A stretch of DNA of 64,000 nucleotides from Istiophorus platypterus. Lineage: Eukaryota; Chordata; Actinopteri; Istiophoriformes; Istiophoridae. Location of the stretch: NCBI GenBank assembly GCA_016859345.1, contig CM029115.1, positions 17,116,501-17,180,500 on the forward strand. The letters are read 5' to 3'. Numbering within the stretch: position 1 is the first letter of the stretch; every line of letters starts with the position of its first letter. A program made the translations under genes and the position numbers. Below, in pieces: positions 13,471-24,950 of this stretch. The notes under the pieces were generated by a model that searched no databases, was not told where the DNA came from, and saw only the letters and a list, made by a program, of their open reading frames with translations.

Positions 13471-16319
13471 ATGGCCAGACAGGACACACCCCTCTTCCTC
13501 CACGGCTTTGACCTCAGTGGTCACTTTGTTGACCTTCGACCTCTTGGCACAGGTGTCACCGGCCTGGTACTCTCAGCTTTGGACCAGCGAAACGGACAGC
13601 GTGTGGCAATTAAAAAGTTGGTGATGCGTGACACTGTGACGGTGAAACATGCCCTGCGAGAGGTCAGGATCACCCATCGGCTGCACCATGAAAATGTGGT
13701 CCGGGTTCATGAGGTTTTAGCACCATATGGACGCCCACTGCCCCGTGACCCGACCCAACTCAGTGCCCTGTACATCATCCAGGAGTGCATGGAGACGGAT
13801 CTGGCTTGGCTCCTGGAACAAGGAGCACTACCCACAGGTATGGGAGGAAAAAAAGGGAAATAGAAACGTACCTACCTATAAAACAAACAAAATAATAAAT
13901 AAATTTGAAAAATTTTATTAGAATTTTGACAATTTACAATGTATTTGACAAAACAGTCTCACCTCAAGGCTCACATAGTAGTGTTTCCCAAGCTACGACT
14001 ACAATTGTCAAGGTGATATGATAAAAAGCTCCAGAACAGCTACTTAATGGACCTTGAGATGAGACTGTTTTTTTAATTGCTTTTTGGAATATCAAGAATG
14101 AACCCTGAACCCCCCAAAATCAGCTAATTTATCACCACAGTACTGGTATGATATTTCCCACTGAAACCCAACTGATCTGTCTTGTTACTCACTGTGCATG
14201 AGTATAAAGTAATGGAGTGATGCAAACCTTACATTATTGCCCATATCCACAAATCACACATTTTGAGATCAGAATTTTCCTTAAAATGTCTTCGTTCATT
14301 GAGGGTTAATTATAGAAAGAGTGAAAAAATATCCTACCACCATGCACCTTACTGTCAATCATCAGAGGAAAATGTAGGAAAAAATGTAGCCCATTAAAAT
14401 GACTTCACTGAGTTCTGAATACATTTTGTAACTCCAATTACAAGGAGGCATTACAATGTATCCTGATATCAAATCTTTGCCCTTGACCAGGTCACGCTAC
14501 TCTGCTGTTCTACCAGCTGCTGAGGGGGTTGAAGTTCATCCACTCAGCTAATGTCCTGCACAGAGACCTGAAGCCTGCCAACATATTCATCAACACGGAC
14601 CAGCTGCTGCTCAAGATTGGAGATTTTGGTCTGGCCAGGATAGTCGACCCTCACTATTCGCATAAGGTAACAGGCTTTCTCAGGTTTAGAAATTATGAAT
14701 GGGTGACTTGGCTGATACTAGTAGTTGGACGTCTTATTTTTCAAGTGCTCATCTACAAGAAAACTACTTTGACCGATGACCAAACATGACACATAAGCCA
14801 AAGTTTTAGAATAATCAGCAACACATGTGAAGTCATTTAGTGCTGTAACCTAATAACCTTTACTCATCTTTTTTAGAGCATGCGAATGCTGCCAATGTAC
14901 CATGTTTAATTTTGACTAGAGGTCAATGAATTCCTGTGATTATTATTCTTTTCTTCCATGCTCTTAACAAGCCTCATCTTAATTTTATAAATTCATCATC
15001 TTCAGAAAACAAGCTAGTATAAAGGTTTAGGTGTTTGTCCACATAGTATTGGCTGTATTGATTTTCTCATTTTTATATATGATACCTTAAAACTTCTTTT
15101 ACAAAAAAAAATATGCAATAAATATTTAACACAGCAAAGTTGAGGAAGTTAGGAGGGTTTTTCACTCTCCTCATTGTTCTGACACGGGGGGGATGTTCTG
15201 CTGATGATGGATGAACCTAGGGAGAGGATTGTAATATTAAACATTATCTGCGGGAAGAGATAGCATCTCTTAATTCCTGGCCCTGTGTTGTTATCAGACA
15301 GCAGTAGCAATGGATACTTTACAGGATGAGAGACTGTTTCAGAAGAATCCGCTTGTAGAAAATCAGTTGGTTTGCGTACATTTTTTGTCTGCCTTAAAGT
15401 TGAAATGTAGAATAATTTCTCTGTCTGTCTTGTGACCTTCAGTATGTTATCGCAGGTGACCTCTTTTACATCACTGACACAGATTCAACTTTCAAAACGT
15501 ATAGTATAGAAAACCGTGTGACTGAAGAACCTCCTAGAAGGATTCTATGTGTTACGTATACAGTACAGCCAAGTTTTTTCTTTTACTGGTTTCTCCAATT
15601 AGACATCCCTGCATCTGATGTTGCCGAACTGAGTCTTTCACAATAGGCCCTCTTCAAGCCCAAACCCTGCTATTGATATCTACTTCCCAAACCTGGTATC
15701 AAGTTTTTTGCTAATCAAACCTTTTGATCAGCCTGTCTTTTGTAAGTGAAGGTTTTAGAGAGATTAATGTAACAATTTACTGCTCCATTGTGCTGCTTTA
15801 TTATGTGTGATAACTCGACAGCAATACTTTTACACTAGTAGGGCAGGATGTGTGTGTGTGTTTGTATGTTTGTGTGTTTTTTCCTTCTGTGCATGTGGAG
15901 AGGAGCTCTTGTGAAAGGCAATCTTTGTCAGCTCAGAGCAGGGGACTGGGGACCAGCTGGGTGCAGACACGGGGAGGGGTACATTTGGAGAGGAGAGGAG
16001 GGGTGGAGGGGAGGATGGGTGAGGGAGGTCAAAAAACAGATTAAGAGCAATGGTGAGAAATACTGAGTCACAGAAGGGCTGGAGAAAGAGAGGGGAAAAG
16101 TACAAAGGGGGAAAAAGAAGGAGGGTGAGCAAAAGTACAAAGAGGAAAAACAAGGAAAGGCGGGAAAAAGGGAGAAAAATGTGGTTGTGCAAGGTGGCAG
16201 AAATAAGGTTTACACACTCTGTGCGCGTTTGAGTGCATGTATATGCTCTCACACTCATTGAAACTGCTGAGTCTGTCAGAGAACACAATGTTCAGCATTG
16301 AACTGAACTGTACTGACAC

Positions 16320-16378
<59 letters not shown>

Positions 16379-16505
16379 CACTGCTGACTTTGTTTGAATT
16401 GGGAGTTATTGGTTGTTAGCTGGGAGTCTATTCCATCTGATGTGTCTGTTAGTCAGCAGAACATCAGTTTGTCCTTGTTCATTATCATAAAATTACATTA
16501 TTAGA

Positions 16506-16554
<49 letters not shown>

Positions 16555-19500
16555 TGATGTGTGTGTAAGATAATGCTGGGCTATTTGTGATGTACTGTTG
16601 ACACCATAGCAGATGCCTGCAGTGAATGTGAGAGCATCCACTCTTTTACTTTATAATGCAGAGCCAACATGCTGCTTTTTCAAACATTTTGTGGTAATGG
16701 ACATGGGCATTCCAATTCACAAATAGTATTATCTTTCTTATTGGGCTGTGAACAAGACTGGTGTCTCTGTTTTTATGTCTTTGTATTGCACTCAATTAGG
16801 GTTCCTACACTACAGTTGACCTTAATCAGGTTTTATATTGTGTCATGTTTGACACTAATACTGGCTAGTGCAGATTTTAAGTTTTCTAGTCCTCACCACT
16901 AAAGGCCCTCTTTTAAATTAAATATAATTGCTCCAAAAAATCATTTTCTGAATTTCTACCATTTTATAGCTTTTCTCGATGCTTGTAAGCAATAGCTTAC
17001 ATAGCCAGTGTGTTGCTTACATAGCCAGTGTGTTGTCACACCAGTTTTGTCAGCACAGTGACTCAGTGCAGTGAATCAAAATGAGGCTGTTTGATGAGCT
17101 GCCTCGAAGTGCACTTCTGACTGCACAGACAAACATTTACTCAGGTGAAGGGAGATGACAGAGGTTAAGAGGAGAGAGGAGGAAAGCAGGGGCAGAGAAA
17201 ACATTATCTGTGGTGTTGTTTACAGTCTCCACCAGTAGGAACTTGGTGTCTGTGAGTATGTATGTGTGAATGTCACCTGCTGAGGCAACAGCGGATCCAC
17301 CCAGAAATTATTCTTGACCTGGATGAAGAACAGAGAGAACGAAGGGGAAGAAAGGTGAATAAAGAGAGATTGTTGAAAAAGTAGGCATAAAAGAAGGATT
17401 AGAGAAAATTGAGAAAGCAACAGTGAAAGGTAGAAGAACAAAAATAAGCAGAGTGGAACAGTAGATGGCCAGAAAAGGAGGGATGAAAAAGTTGATGCAG
17501 GCAGAGTCTGGAAAAGACAGAGGTGGAATGAATCATGAGGAGAAGAGGAGGGATGGCAGAAAGAGAAACACTGAGGTGAGGGGAGTTGAGATTAGGGGAA
17601 ACAGATAGAGGGAAAAGGAGGAGCTGATGATGGAGGAAAAGGTTGAATGGAAGGAGGAGAAAGAAAGGAGGAAGGCAGAGAGCAGTGAAGGCACCCAACA
17701 AACCTTCTATGTTGGCGAACAGCCAGGACACAAGTCTGCACAGTGTGAATGTAGCTACAAAAATGAAATCTGAGACCACGTCTGCGCATCGTTTCAGGAA
17801 ACTGAGACCAAACTATGTTTCTTTTTCTGATCAAAACAGAATAGGCTACCCTGTGATTGATGTTTAGCATCAAAAATTATTCCAGACGAAAAATGTTCTA
17901 CTTTTACCATGAAACCTGGCCGCTCCTTGAAAGTCACTGTCTATCATATGCTCACAGGGAAGCAGAAAGGAGAGCTCAGATGTAGAGAATGATCATGAAA
18001 GAGCAGAGAAATGGACAGACAGAGGACAAGGTGAGCGCATGTTTGTCAGCACTCAGCATCAGTTTCTGCTCTGTCATCTGCAGGCACACAGAGCAGAACA
18101 AGCAGCGATGAGGGTAGAGTCGGCCCTGGAGAGAGAGGGAGTAGACAACATAAAGAAGTAGATAAGGGACACATGATGTAGGGAGAAAGAGGGAGGAATG
18201 AGAGCAAAGAAGCCGTGGCACAAGAGAAGCATATGTGCAGAAAGAGTAGAGAGAATAGAAACACTGAGGCTGCGGCGAGCTGTCAAACATGTTCTTGATT
18301 CAGAGCTTTTTATTCACAGCTACTTAATAGCACTGTGGAACCTGGCAACTCATTCAACGCATCGTATTGTAGGAGCAATGTAAAAGAAAACTTGCTAAAA
18401 AAAAAAAACAACAATAACTCATAGAACCATTTTGACATTTAAAGCCATTTCAGCCCTGCTGAATTTCACACCGCTGGAAGTGATGTATGAGTGGGAACAC
18501 TGTGTGGACCACATTGGATAAAGGTTCTGACTCATGCTTTAAACCTGCTGATTGGGTCAGACCTAAATCATATTTATCAGAGGGGCTACGTTCTGATTAG
18601 TGTAATGTTATATTGGCGTTACAGGTGGCCCAAGAAAATTAAACTAGTGTGGAAAAGTTCACAGAGTAATATCCATCTTGAGTATGAAATCTCATCTGGG
18701 CCAGGTTAAATCCAGTGTCGTCTATTTGGCATAAGTCTAAAAAGAGCAGTTCGGCTAAAAGAGGTGCCAGACGAGGCAATAGATAGGTGAATGGTGAGAT
18801 GGGAAATGGAAACAGTGGACCTGGGGTGATGAGAGAACAGAAGGGGAGAGGAGCAGCGAGGAGAGAGGAGGTAGGAGTAGAGAGATGAAGGAAACGATAG
18901 GGGAAGGTGCTAAGAGGCAGATGAGACACTCCAATTAAAAAAAAACAAAACTGGGGGACAAAAATAGTGTGCCTGTAATAAAACTGAAATTCATTATCTC
19001 CATTATCTGTCATCATGATGTCCTTAAAATAAACAGAGTGTGTAAAATGTGGGAGAATGTGTTAAACTAATCATAAGCACATTTGGTTGTGCAGTGTATA
19101 GACTTCTAATATTATGACTGTCGGTAAATTTAATCAAGGGGCAGTAAGTAAGCAAAGGAGAGATATGAGGTCAATTACACAGAGTGAGAGCTGGACTGAC
19201 ACTATATGTAAGAGCTGACGCGAGCGTTAATGATGAGCATCTCACTATAAATAAATTTGGCTTTGTGTGAATATACTTGCCTCTGGCTCATCTCTGTACA
19301 CAGCATCATCAGTGTCATTCACAAGGGGAACATTTACAAAAGTAAAAGGCAGGAGGGAGCCATGTCGGAGCTCCCCTATATGAGAGGACGCATGTTGTTG
19401 TACGACAGAGCATCAAAGGCTCGGTGAAGCTCGGTGAAGCAGGTAGAGATTCACAGGAGTAATTTCTCACTGTATCCAGAAGCCACTTTTCATCATGCAG

Positions 19501-20877
19501 CTGACATAACATAGGGAAGTCTTTGAGGGTATATGTCAAAATATCCCTTTTGAGCTCAAGTTCCTTTTTGCACTTGACTTCGTCGACTTCACGATGCATC
19601 CACTCCAAAAAAGAGCACTGCCAGCACGCTGCCTGCTGGATTGAGATGAATATGTGCAATTTGAACACCTTATACACCTGCAAGTGCATGCAGACTCACA
19701 AGCCGACTACTGAATGGAAACAGCTAGTAACAAGCCCATCTGTTGCATGCTCATCACTGAGATAACCACACTGTCTTTCAACTTACCTCTTTCTCTCTCT
19801 TTCTCCTATTTTTCTCTCACTCACTACTTCACCCCCTCCTCCAGGGCTATCTGTCCGAGGGTCTGGTAACTAAGTGGTATTGTTCCCCCCGTCTGCTCCT
19901 GTCCCCCAACAACTATACTAAGGCCATAGACATGTGGGCCGCAGGCTGTATACTGGCTGAGATGCTCACTGGACGCATGCTGTTTGCAGGTACCTCTACT
20001 GTCCACCAAAACACTTTCATCATTACCAGGATGTCGTACAGAAAAGTTTTAATACTGCTTATCATTGTTTTGATGACATAATGAAATATAATTATATCAT
20101 TAGTATTCAGCAGCAAAAATTTTAATACTAAAGGTCCTACAAGATCTTTGTGGGAAATTTGTTTCTAGGAAGTTTCAGGTTCTCCAATTCATTTTCTGAT
20201 ATTTCTATGTCTATGTTGTCTGACTTTGTTTTGAGTCCCACCAAGGACAGTGGATATTAAAAAAAAAAAACATGAAAAAGAAAAATGAAATTCTATTTTC
20301 ACAGCAGAAAGACAGACATAAAAAATTTTTTAAGAGTGAACTAAGTAATGCAGCACTTACATCTTAGCAACAATAAACCCGAGCCTTAACAAGACAGAGC
20401 ATTGGGATCAAGCTTCTTTAAGTAGTAATTTGAATACAGTATATAATCAGGTAAATCAGTTGTATTCAAAGACATCTTCCACATCCTTTATAACTTCAGT
20501 AAAGTTCTCATTAGCAGAGATGCAAGAAAAGTGCTTAATGACTGTATCGCAGTAGAAAAAGTAGCTAAGGAGGAACGTAGTTTCTTTCTAGTGCCCTCCA
20601 CCGAAGATACTTTACGCTTTTTATGCAGGCTACTTCTCTGCCTGACCAGAAAAACAATGATGATTGAGAAACGTCACTGTCTGAAGCAGATATAGTTCCC
20701 CATGACAGGCTGATTTGACTTCCACCAGACCTCCACACCAAAGGAGAGATGGTGCCACAAACTCAAATAGCATCATCTGTTCCCTTGTGTCCCTCTCTGC
20801 TAGAAATTGACATTATATCAAGGGTTAGAGGTGTTTGTCTTTCTTTCACATGACCCCCACACATTACATGGCACAGT

Positions 20878-20915
<38 letters not shown>

Positions 20916-23900
20916 TTTTTTTTACCAGAGAGGAAGCAATGCACTCTCATCCAAATACACTACAAGTGCTTGCTTTTTTCTCAGTGATCAATGTGTTGAT
21001 ATTGCACCACCTGCTGGTGCACAGTAGCTGGATGGGGACATTTAAAGGGCAACTTGTCATTGTATGATATGGGTGGAAAAATACTGCTGTGCTGTTCTCT
21101 TTGTGCTGAAAACTTCAAGAATGTTGCACTTCTGGTTACACCATGGTCAGAGACTTTGCATTAGTTGATCTCCATCAGTTACCAAAGGTAGAATGCAGTT
21201 CTGGGACCTCTCCCTGATTTGAGCTTAGCCACACCTGACCCCACCAGGTTGTGAACAACTACCTACAAATTCAATGTCAAAGCTCTTAGAGGTTCAAGAT
21301 TAGGAATGTGCCATAGTTTGGTCAAATGTCTGCCAATATTAGAACTAAGGGGGATTTTTTTACAAAACCTCCACAGAAGCGCTGTCATACAAGTTGTACC
21401 ATAGACACAAAACTCTTTGGTGGATAAAAAACTGATACCTGCTGTGGGTGTGACCAGAAAAACAACATGCTGCACCTGTTACCTTTTCCTTACTTATCAG
21501 TATTTGATTTAGGGTGGATTTATTCTTGAGAATAAGGAAGAAGAAAGAAAAAGAGGTTGCCAGAAGTGACATTTTATGTGATTTTGTGATTTTAATCAGT
21601 GGATTAAAGTTGAAGTGGAAGCTATAATATCTGGGTCTCAGAGTGCTGATCTCTAGACAAGTTTTAATTGAAAACTATTTGACTATCATACTGCAGAGTG
21701 TTCCGTCCTATCTGTATCTTTATATTGAAGCTCCTTTCCTTACTATTTCATTTACTTGACAGCTCACACCTCCTATTTAATCCTGTTTGAATGGTCACCT
21801 TACTTCTGCTTATGTAACCGATCCTCTGTCTCTTCCCTGCTTGCCTCTGATTGGCCGGTTCCCCCTGCAGGAGCTCATGAGCTGGAGCAGATGCAGCTGA
21901 TTCTCGACACAGTGCCGGTGCTGAGAAAGGAGGACATGCAGGACCTGCTACAGGTGATGCCTCAGTGGCTGCTGCAAGTCATATCTCTACAAGCTGATTG
22001 TTTAAATATGGTACAGGATGTCATTGCCATGTTATGTTTGCAGCTTTAGACAAAGTATTTTAGTCTATTTATAAAGTTAAAAATGTACACAACTCTGTCT
22101 AACAAGGGCCCTGCCTTCTACTAGAATCTGCTTTATAGTAGGAACAAATCTAGAGGAGTGCCTTGAATAATGAACATATCTTAACCTCACTGTTATCCTT
22201 TCCCAGGTGATGCCTTCATATGTCAGTCGTGGATGGAGAGTCAAGAAACCCTTTTCTGAATTGCTGCCTGAAGTGGATGCTCAGGGTGAGGAGAGGGAAT
22301 TGAGTAGCGGGAGGAAGAGAAAGGTCAAGAAGTATGAACTAGAATGGGAGACAAATAATAGTAATGGAAGACATGAGGAGGAAAACAGATACAGGAAACA
22401 ACAGCCTCTCTGAGCTGTGAAGGATGGAGAGATGATGCAGTAGGGTATAGAAGTTTAGAGGTCTAATACTTATAATTTGAAAGAATTTTTTTTTTTTTTA
22501 AAAGGACACACTTCCTGGTTTCTATATTTTATTTTTCCACCTGTTCCTTCCTCACACATCCCCTCCTCCTCCCCCTCAGCTGTGGACTTCCTTGAACGTA
22601 TCTTGACCTTTAACCCAATGGATCGACTGACAGCTGAAGCAGCGCTGTCCCATCCCTTCCTCCTGCAGTACTCCTGTCCAGAGGATGAGCCAACCTCATC
22701 ACATCCCTTCCACATTGAGGACGAACTGGAGGACAGCCTCATCACCGAGCAGAGCCTCAGCAACAGCAACAGTCAGGCCTCCAGCATCCACTGGGACAGG
22801 TTTGTAACTTACATTTTTATACATAGGGGGGGGCTTACACTTTATAGCACATTTTAATCTTAATTTTATATTATGTCAATTAACCTTTGCTGGTGTAGTC
22901 TGCTTAATTCACAGGAGTCCGGCAAAGCATAATGAGAAATTACCTATTTACCTACTGTAAATTAGCATATCAGACTCAATGTACTGCACAGTGAAATTAT
23001 TTTAAGACTAATAAATATGTAATTTTTGGCTTCCTGCAGGTATGAGAACAGTTTATCAACAGATGTGTGCTGGCAGCAGTCAGACTGGAGGTGCCACTGC
23101 ATGCCCCCTGGCCACATTACCTCTGACCTGGGAGACACGACAGAGGATGAGGAGGTGCAGAGGGACCCCCGGGCCAGTTCCACCTCGCTGTTGGAGGAGG
23201 CTCAGGTTTTTCTTCTTTCATTTCTTTTACTGTCATTATCCTGTATTCTAACCGATTTGTACTTGAGTGTAACTGTTATCTTATTTTAATGAAATTCACA
23301 GAGAGCTGTAATAAAGTTGATAAAGCTGATTAGGTTAAAGATGCAATGTCAAAAAATTAGCTCTTGACTGAGTAGCCTCAACTGCCCCACAGCCGTACTG
23401 TAGGTTTGAAACGTAATTGCGTTTTATCATAAACTGTGACCACACATTGCTATTTTACCCCTGTTGCCCTCTTTAGCATCTTTGCACGCAAATTTGGTTG
23501 TTCCCAGTCTTGTATAGAGAAAAATCATGTTAAAAATTTCTTTTGCATAAGGGTTTTGCACTGTTTACACACTGCGTCTGTTAAAGGTAGACATCAATGC
23601 CCTATTTGTAATGTCTTGGACTTTTTGTGGTCGATTTTTGTTGCTGTTACAATTAATCACATATATGATATTTAGTAACATATAAGAATGATTCAAAGCA
23701 GTTGAACACAAGGTGCAACTTGATTTAATTCCTTGTTTACTATCTTCAACATTAATAACCATCTACCCCCATCTATCTTATATAGGTCGACCCACGCAAA
23801 TACTCCCACAGCAGCTCAGCTGAGCGCTTCCTGGAAAACTCTCACTCCTCTCTGGAACGGGTCTGTGGTTTGGGGTATGGGGAACTGGACTGTGGCCGTT

Positions 23901-24742
23901 CCTGTGATTACAAAGTGGGTTCTCCCTCATACCTGGATAAAATTGCCTGGAGGGAGGGCAAGCCTCAACACTACTCAGAACCTAAGCTGATACTGGATCT
24001 GTCTCATTGGAAGCGTAACACCAACATCCCCCCTGTGCCCGCTGAGCCTATTGGTGGCAGTGTGGAGGACCTGGGAGAGATTAAGAAGGAGGAGGCAGAG
24101 GAAGAGGAAGAGGAGGAGACGGGGGATTTATTCCAGGAGATCTCTCGCTGGGTGCAGAGCACGCAGTCTCGTCTGCATTCGCCCAGTCCCAGTCCCTCTT
24201 TGGAGCCACGTTCGCCCTCCTGCTACACCTCCTCTCCCCCTCTCCCTCTCTCCCCGACTGACCTCCCAACCCCAGTCTTCCACTACACAGAAGTTGTGCG
24301 GCAACCATCAGCTGAATATGACGAACACAGACTAAGCCCCCTTCCGCCTGTTACATCTTTCTATAATTCCCTTCCCTCACTTCTCCCCTCATCTCCCACC
24401 TCTCCAGTTCCACCTCAGTCTCCTCAAACAGTTTCTCCCTCCACCTTGCCAAATTCTCTTCCGCCAGAAACTCAGCCCCTTTCCTCTACCTCTGCCATTC
24501 ATCAGCCAGTAAATGATGACCCCTTGGAGTCACTTCCTGTCAAGCAAAAAGAGCGGCTCTTCGACCTGGATGTTTTCATATCCCGAGCTCTGAAACTTTG
24601 CAGGCAGAATAAGGAGAAAGCAGAAGGGAAGAAAGGAAAAGAGGGAGGGTGGAGGGAAGAAAGCAAACAGCCAAACATTAACCGAAAGATACCCATGCTT
24701 CCAGAGCACAGGACTCCACCACCACAGACCCCTAAGTCCTGA
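13471..24742 (+). CDS. mapk4: Mitogen-activated protein kinase 4 (ERK4), atypical MAPK
   Basis: Serine/threonine kinase of the ERK3/ERK4 group, activated by PAKs and partner of MK5 in the family. Coding exons: 13471-13837, 14491-14666, 19845-19989, 21871-21953, 22207-22285, 22580-22799, 23040-23205, 23786-24742; phases agree and the frame is 730 codons (human protein 587). Residues: glycine loop GTGVTG from about 26, catalytic lysine in VAIKK (48), HRDLKPAN with Asp148, DFG Asp167. The single-site activation motif SEG (Ser185) replaces the classical TxY, and SPR replaces APE, both diagnostic of ERK3/4. MK5-docking motif is FHIEDE at 327-332. The C-terminal half keeps VDPRK..HSSSAERFLE, SCDYKVGSPSYLDK and FDLDVFISRALKLC (671-684), but has acidic and Pro/Ser-rich insertions that explain the extra length. 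ERK4 is favoured over ERK3 by sequence and by the me2-elac1 neighbourhood. Confidence 0.95.
13953..14068. mobile_element. Palindromic MITE-like element in mapk4 intron 1
   Basis: The two ends are inverted copies: ACAGTCTCACCTCAAGG at 13953-13969 and CCTTGAGATGAGACTGT at 14052-14068, one mismatch apart. The 116-base unit has no coding capacity. This is the form of a small non-autonomous DNA transposon or foldback element. From memory, similar palindromes are scattered in percomorph genomes, but I cannot name the family. Confidence 0.6.
16321..16378. repeat. (GATA)n tetranucleotide microsatellite
   Basis: About 14 perfect AGAT/GATA units in mapk4 intron 2. Confidence 0.95.
16509..16553. repeat. 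(TG)n microsatellite
   Basis: Uninterrupted TG run of about 22 units in mapk4 intron 2, some 130 bases after the GATA repeat. Confidence 0.95.
16995..17034. repeat. Two exact tandem copies of a 20-base unit
   Basis: GCTTACATAGCCAGTGTGTT occurs at 16995-17014 and again, identically, at 17015-17034, in mapk4 intron 2. Identity suggests a recent duplication. Confidence 0.9.
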
Positions 24743-24950
24743 TGTTGAATTTCAGCTTCCAGCCAACCACAGTATAGCATCATAATGGGTAGCACTTCCA
24801 AAAACTCGTAGTGCTTTGCATAGCAAGGAGTATCCATGGTTTAATATGCTGCTTAAACATTAGCCCTTAGTGTTAGCAGCTGTTGTATTTTTTGCACTAC
24901 TGCAATGACATGCCACATGTTGTGAATAAAAACCCTCACCTAAGTGATCC
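24743..24950 (+). other. mapk4: mapk4 3' UTR with candidate poly(A) signal
   Basis: AATAAA occurs at 24925-24930, about 180 bases after the stop codon, giving a short 3' UTR. Another AATAAA at 27593-27598 could end a much longer 3' UTR. The sequence does not tell which is used. Confidence 0.5.

Larger units (their letters stand above)
14667..19844 (+). other. mapk4 intron 2, with long purine-rich stretches
   Basis: A 5.2 kb intron between the exon ending ..HYSHK and the exon starting GYLSEG. It holds the GATA, TG and 20-base repeats. There are several long segments in which the plus strand is nearly all A and G, at about 15960-16180, 17330-17700, 18110-18260 and 18830-18910. Open frames on the opposite strand here (for example 15830-16288) are artefacts of this bias. 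No other exon was recognised. Confidence 0.7.

Noticed and set aside
15830..16288. 152-residue minus-strand frame in mapk4 intron 2
   Set aside because: Arises from a purine-rich plus strand (Leu/Phe/Ser/Pro-rich product) and lies wholly inside an intron.
19315..19689. 124-residue minus-strand frame with protein-like composition in mapk4 intron 2
   Set aside because: No family recognised and no clear splice sites or start context; kept only as a weak candidate for a database search.
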